A stretch of DNA of 64,000 nucleotides from Linum tenue (lineage: Eukaryota > Streptophyta > Magnoliopsida > Malpighiales > Linaceae): positions 44,418,495 through 44,482,494 of the forward strand of contig CAMGYJ010000002.1 in NCBI GenBank assembly GCA_946122785.1. The letters are read 5' to 3'. The notes below the pieces were generated by a model. That model searched no databases, had not been told where the DNA came from, and worked only from the letters and a program-made list of their open reading frames with translations. Each line of letters opens with the position of its first letter. The stretch's first letter is position 1. A program made the translations under genes and the position numbers. This document shows positions 10,928 through 21,874 of this stretch, piece after piece.

Positions 10928-11259
10928 AGATTAAGCTCCCAACAATACTCCCGTAGAAAGTCTGATCATCTAGTGGTTCTCCACTTTCTCTGCTCAACTT
11001 TAGATTCTGTTCCATAGGAATAGAACATGGTCGACAATCACTATACTGTGATGTCTCAAGAAGATCCTGAATATACTTACGTGGACTGACGAGTAATCTT
11101 TTTTCTGACCGACTGATCTCAAAACCAAGGAAATAAGAGACTCACCCAATTCCTTGAGATGAAAAGCCGAGTGTAATGACTGAGTGAGCTCTTTGATTCC
11201 CTTCTCATCACTGCCAGTTACAATCATATCGTCTACGTAAAGTAGTAGTGCCACATTAG
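10928..11259 (-). pseudogene. Copia A reverse transcriptase stub
   Basis: The minus strand encodes ALLLYVDDMIVTGSDEKGIK with the YVDD catalytic motif, then HSAFHLKELG. After frame changes it continues to the conserved YGSIVGSLIYLT just before the hAT insertion. Everything upstream of ALLLYVDD (fingers and palm) and the integrase is deleted. Confidence 0.88.
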
Positions 11260-11338
11260 AAATCAGAGGGATTATTAGGCACTTGTAAAGACGATGTAAG
11301 CCCAGAATTCAAAGTCACAAAATCAGAGGGATTATTAG
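11260..11338. repeat. 19-bp direct repeat at the Copia A deletion junction
   Basis: AAATCAGAGGGATTATTAG occurs at 11260-11278 and again at 11320-11338. The first copy lies exactly at the junction where protease sequence (NNPSDF) meets the RT stub, so it marks a template switch or slippage event. Confidence 0.8.
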
Positions 11339-12404
11339 ACATGTGATTCAACGCAACATAATCAAGTAACCAACGAGAGCCAGTACCTTTCACTCCACCA
11401 GTAGAAAAAGCAGAGTTAAGAGCACCAGGAAGAGCCTCTTGCAATGCCTCGGCGACCAGCCGCGGACATCAACAGAGGTGAGACCGGAGGAAGGTGGCCT
11501 CGCTGGCGAACCAGCAGGAACGGTGGTCACAACATAAGCAGGCCGAGTCACTACCGGTTGTCCACGTTAACCTGATGAAGAGCCAGACTTGTTTCGACCC
11601 GCAACCGACTTGCAATCGAAGATAATATGACCAGGCTGCCTACAGTAGCTGCAAATGTTCCGTTTCCTGCAGTGAGGCTGAATATGACCAACCTCCAGAC
11701 AGTAATGGCATGCCAGATGACTCAACTGTCAACGAGTGGACCCAGGACGACCAACAACAAAGACAACATCAGTAGTATGATCAAGCTTGGAGAGACTGTG
11801 GAGACGAGTCTCTTTCCTAATTAACTCACTAAGGGCAGCATCAATAGTATCAACAATACGATAAAGCTGCGAAGCCCGAATGGCCTCAAACTCGGGACGC
11901 AATTTCATCAGAAACGGCATGAGACGGGAACGATACCGATCCTGGAGAATAGAAGCAATGGGAGGCTTGGCAGTCAAGGTCATAACAAGCATATCCTGCT
12001 CAGTCCAAAGTGTGATAAAGTGCTGATAATAAGAGCGAACATTTCGGTCTCCTTGAGAAAAGAGAGCAAGTTCATTCTCAAGTTCATACTGACATGAGCC
12101 ATTATTCTGAGAATGAAGACGAAAGATGTGCACCACACATCTCATGAGCATAAGCGAAGCGACAAAGGCTAAGACCAGTGGCAACATCCACAGAACAAAG
12201 GATCCAAAAGACAAGTTGTGCATTACTGGCAGCTCAGTCTTCCTGTTCCTTGACGGGTGCGGTGGTAGCAGGAGGAGGAACCTGTCCCAAGAGAATGAGA
12301 AGCATACGACAACCCGCAACAAAGTTGCGGTACTGAAACTCCCAGATTGGAAAATTCTTCCCATCAAGCTTGATGGAAACATCATCAGACTTCTTTGATT
12401 CCAT
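11339..12404 (-). pseudogene. Copia A gag and start of protease, frameshifted
   Basis: ATG at 12404 opens MESKKSDDVSIKLDGKNF and IWEFQYRNFVAG, the N-terminus of Copia gag. After a frameshift near 12235 the frame reads ELALFSQGDRNVRSYYQ, MPFLMKLRPEFEAIR and ALSELIRKETRLHSL. Two CCHC zinc knuckles follow near 11600-11720 (CHYCLEVGHIQPHC and CSYCRQPGHIIFDC). The protease start (GSRWLLDYVALNHMS, where the usual DSG has become DYV) is at about 11370. Gag would coat the RNA in virus-like particles. The frame breaks and lost protease Ser/Gly mean it is non-functional. Confidence 0.88.
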
Positions 12405-12901
12405 GATGAAAAACCAACCAACCACGAAGCAGCAAAGGAGCACACAAATGAGAGAATAAAGAGATAGATAACGACACCTGAATGAAGCCGAATAAGAAAA
12501 CCCCAACCAGCTGAGATGAAGACCAGGGGAAAATAGGGTAATGGAACCTGAATGAAGCGAAACAATAAAACCCAACCAACTGAGATGAAGACCAGGGAAA
12601 ACGGCCAAAAAGAAAGAACCCAAAGTTGGACGCAAGCGAACGAAAACCTCAAGAAGCTGCGCGATGACCAAAGGAAGAAGAAGCTGCACAAGGACCAAAG
12701 AGAAAAGAAGTTGTGGCTGGGAATTGTAATCGGAGCGAAAGAAGCTGCCAAAGAATCAAGAAGCAAGGGCGGGCATTCAATAAATCAGGCGTCGAACAAA
12801 GCCCTGGGAAATAACCAATCGCGCATAAGGATCAGTCGCGCACAAGAACCCAGTCGGACGGAAGAAAGAAGAAAATCAATGATCGTTGAACCTGATCACA
12901 A

Positions 12902-12913
12902 GCTCTGATACCA
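12902..12913 (-). other. Primer binding site of Copia A
   Basis: On the minus strand TGGTATCAGAGC directly follows the 5' LTR. It is complementary to the 3' end of plant initiator tRNA-Met, the usual Copia primer. Confidence 0.92.
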
Positions 12914-14303
12914 TGTCAAAGATAGCAAAATTGTAAAGAACACCAAGATTTTTTAACGTGGTTTCGTCAATTAAACACTAGTCCACGATGAGAATCTCTC
13001 ATAGGTTGTATGATCTTATTTTCTGATACTATTTTCACAGTTTTCACGAGTACAAATAGGTTTCCAAACCTAGCCCCAACCGTTTCTTATATGATCTAAT
13101 CTAAAGAATACTTAATAGTAGAGTTTTGTAGCCTTTTTAGCATTTGAAAATTGCTGTGCTCTCCTTAATTCTCGCTGAGGGTACTTTCGTCCAAGTTGAC
13201 AGCCTAAATAACTGCTCTATGTCGTCGTCGTTTAGTTGGAGTTTGGACGACTATTAATAGTAGCCCTTGGGCCGGCGGCCCACATCCATTTTCTTGACGG
13301 TGAATTGAAGTTCATCAATTGAGTTGTTTCTAATTTTTTTCAGCCCATATTTTCATCCTCCCGGCTCTCTCTCCACTACCCCACCCACAGCTAAGCATGC
13401 ACTCTTTTCTTTTATTATTATTTTTTGATAATCTTTTCTTTATTGTTATTTATTTTCACTTCAATATATCTAAATCCAATATAGCTACTATGCAAACCAT
13501 TCAGTTTTTGGCACTTCTCATTTTTACTGCATCTAAATTATACACAAAAGAAAGAACTAATCAGGTATTGTTCTAGGGCCAGAATTTTGACACTTTAACA
13601 TGTTTATTTTACTTTTGTCAAAAACATGTGCGGGACTACGGGATTTGTAAACTTAATTTTGTTTTTGTTGTCCTATGGGCTATTGCTAATGGAGCTACTT
13701 ATATTAGTTCTGATAATTCATCAATAGTTTGTCTCATTTAACCTTAGTTTATTTCGATTTTCTTTGGTTAACTAAATATCTATAATTATGGTTTCGGTTT
13801 TGATTTTAATATATATGTCTATTGTCAAGAAAAAGGTTAGTGGTTTTTTATTAATAATTGAGCCTCATAAATTAGAAACTTGCATTTAAGGCTCAAGCTT
13901 TGCCTAGGCATTGGTTGTATCAGAGAAAATAAATCTCAGTCGATATCTATAGTTAGGTACGAAAAGTTTTAGGTTTAAAGTGTATACTAAATTAATATTA
14001 CATACTATTATAAAAAAAATTAATACTACATACTAGAAAAATGTGGTATGTCCCTAACCTGATACATTTAGGGCATCAAAATATTTTAAGAATGACGGTA
14101 AACTACAGTGAGGAGAAGAACTCCAAAATTTCATATCATAAAAATGAGTGAAAACTCCAAGTTAAGAAAATTATAACATACAAATAATTGAAGAAAAATG
14201 CTAAATATCTATTATATGATTGTCGATTGATGCCAACAACTTTTCCGGCCATAGGCCGGGCACAAGCTAGTTACATATTGATACACTAATTATGTAATGA
14301 ACA
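12914..14303 (-). repeat. 5' LTR of Copia A, split by a Helitron
   Basis: 12914-13099 matches 8966-9150, and 14271-14303 matches the last bases of the same LTR (about 9157-9189). The 1171 bp between is the Helitron. The LTR ends ATGAACA at 14303. Confidence 0.9.
13100..14270 (+). mobile_element. Non-autonomous Helitron (1171 bp)
   Basis: It shows all the Helitron hallmarks. The 5' end is TCTAAAGAAT. The 3' end is the perfect hairpin CCGGCC-ATA-GGCCGG (14245-14259), a 7-nt spacer, then CTAG (14267-14270). Insertion is exactly between A (13099) and T (14271) with no target duplication. The empty site is preserved in the other LTR of Copia A. It contains no Rep-helicase and no recognisable gene. 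Its terminal hairpin could be used to search for its autonomous partner. Confidence 0.95.
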
Positions 14304-14560
14304 CTATATGATTAGTGATCGTTATAGGTGCATTCTCCAAATTCTCCCGTTAATTGTCTTGCTTATAGAAATCCAAATTCTATTCACTTATTGTACTTCT
14401 CTGTATCGGGAGAGACTATTATATTCCCTCTTCCTTGGTTTTCTTGATGGGGAATGCTAAGTGCACTCTTTTAATGTTTTATTAACCAATACCATATAGA
14501 TGCATTTCTTCTCTATTGTTCAAATTTTATATCGATCACAACCACATAGGAGCTTGACGA

Positions 14561-14769
14561 TGTCAATTAACACAAAATCGATCACGAACACCGAATTTAC
14601 GTGGTTTCCTCAACGTAGAACGTTGAGACTAGTCCACGGCACAAGGCAGAGAGTTTTTGTATTAGGTTTCGTACAACTTACATAATTAGGGCGGCCATAT
14701 CAACATATATATACTAACCGGCCTATTAACCCTATGATTAATTACATATCAGTACATTAACTTCTAACA
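14561..14769 (-). repeat. 3' LTR of Copia B (209 bp)
   Basis: It starts TGTCAATTAACAC and ends CTTCTAACA, followed by the polypurine complement CCCTCCCTC. It contains CCTCAACGTAGAACGTTGAG, an imperfect hairpin also present in the other LTR. Confidence 0.95.
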
Positions 14770-16358
14770 CCCTCCCTCAAATTGATGATGCTGACGCAAC
14801 ATCAATTTGTGTGCTAGAAACCAATGACGAGCGGATGAAACCGCCTTAGTCAACAAATCCGCCGTCTGATCTTCTGAAGTAATGTAAGCAAGCTCCACAG
14901 TACCTTCAGTCACCAACTGTCGAATATAATGAATATGAACCTCGATGTGCTTCGTCCGATCATGTAGAACAGGATTGGTCGCGATGCGAATCGCACTAGT
15001 ATTATCAACGTGCAATCTCACTGGTTTTGGCACTACCACCCCAAGTTCGGCTAAGAGCCGACTAAGCCAAGTAATCTCAGATGCCACTTCACTCATAGAT
15101 CGATACTCCGCCTCAGTAGACGATTTTGAAACCCTATCCTGTTTCTTGAACCGCCATGATATGAAAGAGGAACCTAACTTCACACACCACCCCGAAGTGG
15201 AACGACGAGTATCCAGGCAACCGGCATAGTCTGCATCAGCATACGCTTCAAGAATAGGTTCGCCCCCTGCTGGAAATAACAACCCGACACCAGTAGTACC
15301 CTTAAGATAACGCAGAATCCGTTGAACCGCCAACCAATGCGTGGAACGGGGAGCAGACATATATTGACTGACAACCTGTACGGCATAAGATATGTGCGGA
15401 CGCGTGTGAGTCAAGTAGATGAGACTACCAACGATGCTGCGATACATAGAGCCATCTGATAAAACATCACCATCCGTCTGTCTCAGTTTGAGGTTTTGCT
15501 CCATAGGAGTGGCACACGGAACACAGCTATCCATCTGTGCCTCCTCAAGTAAGTCCATCACATACTTACGCTGGCCAACGTGGATACCCAACGACGAACG
15601 ATGAACTTCTAAGCCCAAAAAGTAGGAAAGAGTGCCGAGCTCTTTTAGGTTAAAGGTCGAACGCAACACACGAGTTACTTCACTGATACCTTCCTCATCA
15701 TCACCACTAATAACCATGTCATCCACATAGATTAGGAGAACAGTAAGCCCACGAGCCGTGGTCCGGAGAAAAAGAGAGGGATCACTGTCACTTTGAACAA
15801 AACCCGCCTGTAAAATAGTCTTCTGGAACTTCTCGAACCATGCCCGCAGTGCCTGTTTGAGACCATACAAAGATCGACGAAGACGACATACCATCGAGCT
15901 ATCACCTTTGGTATATCCAGGTGGTCGTTCCATATAAATTTCTTCCTTAAGATCACAGTGAAGAAATGCATTCTTCACATCAAGCTGAGTCAACGACCAT
16001 CCTTTCATAGCAGCTACTGCCAACAGGCTGCGAACCGTCTGCATCTTGGCCACTGGAGCAAAAGTCTCCACATAATCGATACCATACTCCTGGCGATACC
16101 CCTGTGCGACTACCCGTGCTTTGGGTCGCTCAATCGTCCCATCCGGATACATCTTGATGTTATAGACCCATTTACTCCCGATTACTGCATACTCCGGTCG
16201 ACGGGAAACTAAGTCCCAAGTGTGAGCAGCATCAAGGGCGTCACTCTCAACCTGCATAGCACGTTCCCATTCCTCATGACCCTTGGCCTGTTTGTACGTG
16301 GTAGGAACAACAATGGATGAGGTAGAGAATGCCACAAACTCGGAATGGTGAGCGGGAG
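14764..16358 (-). pseudogene. Copia B reverse transcriptase and RNase H
   Basis: An open frame of more than 520 codons follows the solo-LTR insertion. RT is shown by EWERAMQVESDALDAAHTWD, GSKWVYNIK, TFAPVAKMQTVRSLLA, LDVKNAFLHCDL, LYGLKQALRAWFEKFQ and the catalytic LLIYVDDMVISGDD. RNase H follows with YADADYAGCLDTRRSTSGWC, KSSTEAEYRSMSEV, HVDNTSAIRIATNPV and RTKHIEVHIHYIRQ. The stop codon TAG uses the first bases of the 3' LTR. This part has no internal stop. It is marked broken only because a solo LTR separates it from gag and integrase, which with it form one polyprotein. Confidence 0.93.
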
Positions 16359-16363
16359 GTTTC

Positions 16364-17711
16364 TGATAGACCGTTATTTACACATGTTTTTACCCCTGTT
16401 CTTACACCGTTTGAGGCGTTGATTCTCGTGTTTTAGGCCGATTTCACGCTAGGTTGTGCTTGTTTGTGATATTTCAGGTCCTAGTACGTGAATGGAGGCT
16501 TGGGAGCGAGTTTGGGGTCGATTGGACGAAGATCGGACGTATGGCGAGGTTCTAAGGAAGCCGCACGGGCAACCCTGGGTATCACACGGCCGTGCAAGTT
16601 GCACTTGTGGCCGTGTGACTTTTGCCGAGGCCAAACACGGGCATCCCAGGAAATTCACACGACCGTGCAACCCTAGCCGTGTGAGATGGCTGAAGATCGA
16701 CTTAATGATATGGTGCGTTTCGACTCGCACGGGCAAAGTGGTGAGCCACACGGCCGTGCGGCCTGCCCGTGTGAGTCGGGAAATTCTGGTTTTTGAGCCA
16801 ATTTCGAGCCAAAAGTGGAGAACCGGAGTTTCAGAGCAAAAACAGAGCCCTAGAGAGAGAAAGTACGAAGAACACATCCTAGAAGCTATCTTGGAGCTGG
16901 GTTTCATCGAATCGAGCTTGGAGATCGTCATAGGAGTGGAAATCATCATCCTGGAGCAGATTTTCCTCATCGTTATGAGTATGACTAATCTGATTACTGT
17001 TTCCTTCTCTCTCTCTATGGAGTAGAACCCTTCTCTCACTTGGGTATGAAGAACCCTAGTTCCTGGTGTTAAGGATTTGATTGTAATGACTTGGGATGAT
17101 TATACTGTTTGATTTTAATCGAATGATGCATGTTTATTGAATTGTTTGAAGTCTGATCAGCTTTTCTCGATTTCTGCTGCAACCTGAGATAGATAGAATC
17201 TGATTAGGTTGTTAGAGCCTCTTCATTCGATAGTAGGAGATTGGCTATACGAGAGTTAGTCAGTTTACTGCTTTGTACTGGAATTCAATTCCAGTAGTGG
17301 AGTTCTGTGTTCATAGCCTCAGCGTTCTATCCCGGTGAAGACTAGTCGTCTGCCGGGTAGTTAGACTGAGAGGGCTTGGTCAGCTTAAGAGATTCCAAGC
17401 TACTGTCGGAACTTCCGCAGTCTAATCAACAGTGAATCAACCCAGGGAAATTACAATTGAACCTAATCAAGGGGTTAGGGGGACTCATTCCCGAGTGACT
17501 CTTTCCTGACTTTGAAAACCGAACAATTTCCCTGCTTTCTTACTGCTTTTGCTTTAAACAACAATCAATCGAATTAGTTTTCTAGATAATAGATAATCAC
17601 GGAGTAAGCAGTAGATCTAGACCCCGGGTTGATAATAGAACTTGCCTGTTACTGCATTCCCGGACTGCGATTACACTTTGTCGCAGTTTGGTGTTGTGTT
17701 TTGGTGTGTCA
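16364..17711 (+). mobile_element. Solo LTR (1348 bp) of a Ty3-type element inside Copia B
   Basis: It begins TGATAGACCG and ends GTGTGTCA, with the exact 5-bp duplication GTTTC at 16359-16363 and 17712-17716. Removing it rejoins the Copia frame as NRINKV/KPPAHHSEFVAF. The end GGTGTTGTGTTTTGGTGTG is typical of the 3' end of large plant Ty3 LTRs, so I place it on the plus strand. The first third holds several copies of CACACGGCCGTGC in both orientations. The internal region was lost, presumably by LTR-LTR recombination. Apparent open frames within it (for example 16492-17025) are not supported as genes. Confidence 0.93.
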
Positions 17712-17716
17712 GTTTC

Positions 17717-18729
17717 ACTTTGTTGATACGGTTTGACCGTCGAAGGAGAGGAACCTCTTCTTCCTCGAGATGAAAAGGAACCGAAGCTTGAGTGGACTGG
17801 CTGTTACCTGAAGTAGATCCAACACTAGACGAGGAAGAGCTAAGAGGTGACGGGGAGGAGCTAGAGCTTGTGTCTCCAGGAGGCGACATGGAAGAGCTGG
17901 ATGAGGAGCTTATTGTGGAAGGTGAGGAGCCACTAGAATCAGAAGCATCAGTTGAAGATGAGGATGTGCTTGCGGTGAGAACTTCCTCAACTAAATCACC
18001 CTCAAATGGACGCAAGAAATCCAAATGCTGAGATGAGGAAGCAGCGGCCACGGCTGCCGAACCATAGTAGAATTGATGTTCGAGGAACACCACATGACAC
18101 GAAATGCGAACCCATCGACTGGAAACATCATAGCACATGTACCCTTTGTGTTTGTCACTATAGCCGAGAAAGACATACTTCGCAGCCTTGGGAGTCAGTT
18201 TATTGCGTTCACGTTTGCTTAACAGAACATAGCACACACAGGCGAAGACACGTAGCCAACTATAGTCGGGAATCCGAGAGAAGAGAGCTTGATATGGACT
18301 CCGCTGGTTGAGGATAGGTGTGACCTGACGATTAATCAAATAGACAATTGTGTGAACTGCCTCAACCCAGAACCCAGTCGGCACCTGCGAGTGAAAGAGG
18401 ATAGCCCGAGTGAGATCAAGAACATGACGATTCTTGCGTTCAACTACTCCATTTTGTTGAGAAACACCTGGACATGACTGTTGAGCAAGAATTCCACGCT
18501 CCTTTAGTAATTCCTGTAGTGGATGAGAGGTAAACTCCCCTCCAGGATCGGACCTCAGGATCTTTACTTCTCGACCAAACTGTGTAGAAACCATCTGAAA
18601 GAACTCCCTAGCCGCCGACAACATATCAGACTTCTGCCGAAGAAAATAGACCCAAACATATCGTGTAGCGTGATCCACAAAAAGAGCGAAGTATCTAAAA
18701 CCAAGGCGTGAGGTCACAGGGGAGGGACC
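17717..18729 (-). pseudogene. Copia B integrase
   Basis: In frame after the TAG at 18730: GPSPVTSRLGFRYFALFVDH, ATRYVWVYFLRQKSDML, then the catalytic D,D-35-E residues (Asp in FVDHATRY, Asp in LRSDPGGEF, Glu in QQNGVVERKNRH). LTRAILFHSQVPTGFWVEAV, a GKY-like C-terminal segment (AAKYVFLGYSDKHKGY) and a serine-rich linker follow. It would insert the cDNA into the genome. The residue after the second catalytic Asp is Pro where Asn is usual, which may itself harm activity. Separated from RT by the solo LTR. Confidence 0.93.
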
Positions 18730-19704
18730 CTAGAGGTCAGTATGTACAAGGTCAAATGGCTCGGAATAGACCGTTGTACTTGAGGAAAAGGAACTCTGAG
18801 ACATTTTAGCTTGCAAACAATGAACACATTCATGCTCAGACGTAGAAGAAATATTGCCCGACAACCATTTATTCTGAAACATAGTACGTAGTCTCAAAGA
18901 ATGAGGATGTCCCAGTCTAAAATGCCATAAATCCCAATCTGATAATGTAACTGAAAATCCCATCTTATCAGAAAAACAAGCATCCGAAAAATCACTCCTA
19001 GTCTCACTATCCAGCTGCAATGAATCACCACCCGCCTGTGCCTTCCCATGCAGTGACCACGTCCTCCCATGCAAATCACCACTCCTCCCATGCAAATCAC
19101 CACCATCATGAGAGTAATGATCAAGCAGGAAGGTGCGACCACACTTACTCCCTCTCCCGATTTGCTTCTCCGTCCTCGTGTCCTGCACAGTACATCCACC
19201 AGCATCAAAAATTACCCGACAACCATCATCAGCAAGTTGTCCCACCGAGACAAGACTAGGAACAAGTTTAGGAACATATAACGTATCAGGGAGAGAGATA
19301 TGAGACTGAACAACATGCCCAACCCCTTTCACATCCATTGTTGAGCCATTAGCTGCCTGTAGAGCAAGTATGGGTACCGAGAAATCTAGTTTACTGAACG
19401 AGTGTTGTGAACTCGTCATATGATTGTATGCATCTGAATCTATGTGCCAAGGAGAGGATGAGGAAGAAGCATTACCCGTGGCAAAAGCATATGTCAACGC
19501 AGACGGTAGGGACTCCTTCAAAGCCTCCTGCACTAAACGACGAACATCGGCTGGAGTGAGAGAAGTGGACGATGGAGAGGCAGCATCCACAGCATATGCC
19601 AACCCAGCTGACCGCGGCCCGCCACGACTCCCATTCCAACTCCCATTCCCACGACCCCGGCCACCACAAGCAAGGATGGGACACTCCCCAATCAAGTGAC
19701 CATC
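18730..19704 (-). pseudogene. Copia B protease and gag-pre-integrase domain
   Basis: From the second zinc knuckle (DGHLIGECP) the frame runs to the protease (SPWHIDSDAYNHMTSSQHSF; the usual DSGA motif is altered to DSDA). It then reads YVPKLVPSLVSVGQLADDG and the pre-integrase zinc motif (LWHFRLGHPHSLRLRTMF and ECVHCLQAKMSQ), ending DLVHTDL before TAG at 18730-18732, where related elements have Trp (DLWGPSP). Short repeats of a GDLHGR unit lie near 19040-19110. Confidence 0.9.
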
Positions 19705-20487
19705 CTACTTGCAATAGTTGCAAGAATTACGCTTCTTGCAATGAAATTGGATATGTCCGGACTCCTTGCAGTGGTGACAAATAATTTCCCCCTTGGCAGT
19801 ACGGTGAAATTGAGGCTTACCTCTGTGAACCACAAAAGCATTCACATTATCATGAGCATGAATGTCCAATTTGGCCTGACTCCGCAGACGAGTCTCTTCA
19901 CGAAGAAGAGCAGGAAGAACCTCCTCCATAGTATCCACGTTACGATGAAGAAGAGATGCGCGAATCCCCTCGAATTCAGCTCGAAGATTCATCAAAAACC
20001 GCATTACACGAGAGGCAGTGCGGTCGCGGAGAACTTCTGTGGTGGCAGCAGTCGACACTAGTGAAGTCAGCATAAAATCATGTTCAGTCCAGAGTGTCAT
20101 AGCCTCCTGATAGTATGTACTCACATCCCGATCCCCTTGCTTCAAGTTTGCGAGATCAAGTTCAACATCAAATTTTCGGGAGGCGCTAGCGTTCGAATAC
20201 ACAGCAGTGAGATGCTGCCACATACCAGCAGCAGTGGAGAATCCTCGAAGACTCAATGAAATTCCCGGATCCATGGAACCTAGCAGCAACGACATAACCG
20301 TGGCATTGTTTGCCGCCCAGTCCTCCTTTACTTTGACGGACGCATCCGCCGCGGGCTCCGGAGACGAGCCATCAAGCATACCCATCAATCGACGACCCTG
20401 AACAAAGATTCTGAATTGGAATTCCCAAAGAGTGAAATTTTTACCATTGAAGCGAACCGAAATAACGTCACCCTTCTGTCCCTCCAT
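19705..20487 (-). pseudogene. Copia B gag, closed early by a TAG
   Basis: ATG at 20487 gives MEGQKGDVISVRFNGKNFTL, WEFQFRIFVQGRRLMGML, GMWQHLTAVYSNASASRKF, LANLKQGDRDVSTYYQEAM and EFEGIRASLLHRNVD, which is a Copia gag. The zinc knuckles CHHCKESGHIQFHC and CNYCK-stop-DGHLIGEC follow. The TAG at 19705-19707 falls inside the second knuckle at a position that is Gln in relatives. Upstream open codons to 20634 belong to the leader, so I choose the ATG that starts gag homology. Confidence 0.93.
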
Positions 20488-20666
20488 GTTAGAACACAAA
20501 AAAGAATGGACACCCACAGCAAGAGAGCGAACACAACCTAACCAAGAATCCTCTGCTGCCAAAAGCACGGAAGACAGCACAAATAGCACAAGCAACGCAC
20601 GAAAACGAGATCTGCACAGCAGCCACGGAAACACGATCGCAATCCACGAAAATCAGAGATGGAGAG

Positions 20667-20678
20667 GCTATGATACCA
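20667..20678 (-). other. Primer binding site of Copia B
   Basis: TGGTATCATAGC on the minus strand, directly after the 5' LTR, matches the initiator tRNA-Met site seen in Copia A with one mismatch (A for G in CAGAGC). Confidence 0.88.
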
Positions 20679-20893
20679 TGTCAATTAACACAAAATCGAT
20701 CACGAACACGAACACCGAATTTACGTGATTTCCTCAACGTAGAACGTTGAGACTAGTCCACGACACAAGACAGAGAGTTTCTGTATTAGGTTTCGTGCAG
20801 GTTACATAATTAGGGCGGCCATATCAACATATATATACTAACCGGCCTATTAACCCTATGATTAATTACAGATCAGTACATTAACTTCTAACA
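20679..20893 (-). repeat. 5' LTR of Copia B (215 bp)
   Basis: Pairs with 14561-14769. It has a 6-bp extra ACGAAC unit and several substitutions. It is followed by the TSD GACGA. Confidence 0.95.
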
Positions 20894-20898
20894 GACGA

Positions 20899-21554
20899 AT
20901 GTATAAGTTCGGATTCAATGCATTTGATTAAGTTTCTATCATATAAATTTTCCGACTAGTTTATTTATATTATACCGTAGACTACTTTCGTGGAAAACTG
21001 CTCGTACCGCACCAAAAGCCATGCTTCTTCCACAGTAAATACTAATAGAAAAATTCTTACTCCAAATCTTTTTTGAGACCGAAACTCCGACCAATTACAT
21101 ATTTATTTGTTATTGGTGTACACACATTTCTTTATTTTTATTTTTAATTAATATTTTTTATCAGAGGATAATCGAAAATATAAAAAAGAAAGACAGAAGT
21201 CAAGAAAACTAATGCTGGTTAGGAATCCTTGCAAATTCTTGGCCCAAGTTACCAGGTACCACTAGTACTATGCACAGTTAATTAGATCCATGAAATTGAA
21301 TAATCGAAACCTTATTTCTGCTCAAACATAGTGTCAATATGCTTTACCCCGTTTAAGGAAGGCTAGGAAGCCACAATATACAGTAAACAAAATACAATGG
21401 AGACAGAGTGAGGACGCTATATTATTATTAAGCATTATTAATTAGAGCTACGTATAATATACCATCCATCCCACAAAAAAAAGAGAAAACACAGAGCAAA
21501 TTAAAGGATCATCACGACTCCGGTTGGCTTTATTAGTACTTAATATATATTAAG
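20899..21554. other. AT-rich intergenic region; nothing recognised
   Basis: No gene, terminal repeat or RNA is seen. It lies 3' of the PM41-like gene (minus strand) and should include its 3' UTR and polyadenylation signal. Confidence 0.6.
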
Positions 21555-21827
21555 TTACTGAATGTAAGACTGGCCAGTAATATCCAGGTCTCGGTCCCCC
21601 GTAGACGGTGGCGGCGGATGCTTCAGCTCCACCGCCGGCTTCTCCACTGGTCCGTCGGCGCTCTGCGTATCGCTAGCCGGCGGCTGCCCTTCCCTTTTCT
21701 TCATCCCAGTAGTCTCGTTGGCCGCATACATCCCACCGCCATAGGCTTCCTTCGTCACCGGCCTCATCCCCGTCACGTGCGGCTGCTGGGTCGTCCCACC
21801 ACCTTCCTTAGTTTCTCGCTTCTCCAT
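21555..21827 (-). CDS. Small seed-maturation (PM41-like) hydrophilic protein
   Basis: A single-exon frame of 90 residues with no signal peptide or membrane segment. It is strongly hydrophilic and rich in Gly, Pro, Glu, Lys and Thr. Recognisable blocks are MEKRETK at the start, THVTGMRP-like sequence near residue 18, GGGMYAANE near 30, PPASDTQSADGP near 48 and the C-terminal KHPPPPSTGDRDLDITGQSY ending in IQ. These match, from memory, small seed maturation proteins of the PM41 type found in dicots; the molecular role is unknown, presumably protective in dry seeds like LEA proteins. The promoter supports this: a TATA box 48 bp upstream of ATG, and G-box and RY elements within 140 bp. It is not inside any transposon, and appears intact and functional. 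Confidence 0.75.
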   Translation of the reverse strand: MEKRETKEGGGTTQQPHVTGMRPVTKEAYGGGMYAANETTGMKKREGQPPASDTQSADGPVEKPAVELKHPPPPSTGDRDLDITGQSYIQ

Positions 21828-21874
21828 TTCTCTCTGGATAATAAGGTTCTTGCTATGGAACTGGAAAGCTTTCT

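Larger units (their letters stand above)
8966..14303 (-). mobile_element. Copia retrotransposon A, internally deleted, carrying two nested elements
   Basis: The LTR at 8966-9189 and its partner at 12914-13099 plus 14271-14303 bracket, on the minus strand, a PBS, gag, protease, a stub of RT and an RNase H. About 3 kb of pol (integrase and most of RT) is missing. Removing the hAT (9832-10919) and Helitron (13100-14270) insertions leaves an element of about 3.1 kb. The flanking bases (CTTAT left, CTATA right) are not a clean TSD. The element is non-autonomous and its genes are frameshifted. Its gag and LTR resemble Copia B at 14561-20893, so the two belong to related families. Confidence 0.9.
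14561..20893 (-). mobile_element. Copia retrotransposon B, nearly complete (6.3 kb with a nested solo LTR)
   Basis: LTRs at 14561-14769 and 20679-20893 are flanked by the exact 5-bp duplication GACGA (14556-14560 and 20894-20898). On the minus strand the order is LTR, PBS, gag, protease, integrase, RT, RNase H, LTR, which is the Copia order. Two in-frame TAG stops (19705 and 18730) and the solo LTR at 16364-17711 inactivate it. Without the insertion the element would be about 5.0 kb, normal for a Copia element. The LTRs differ at roughly eight sites and one 6-bp indel by eye. Confidence 0.96.

Noticed and set aside
12902..12913. Possible tRNA-Met gene
   Set aside because: Only the 12-nt complement of the tRNA 3' end is present, placed next to an LTR; it is a primer binding site. 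No complete tRNA cloverleaf was recognised anywhere in the window.
16492..17025. Open frames of 177 and 196 codons on opposite strands
   Set aside because: They lie within the solo LTR defined by a 5-bp TSD; LTRs of this kind are non-coding, and the frames match nothing known.
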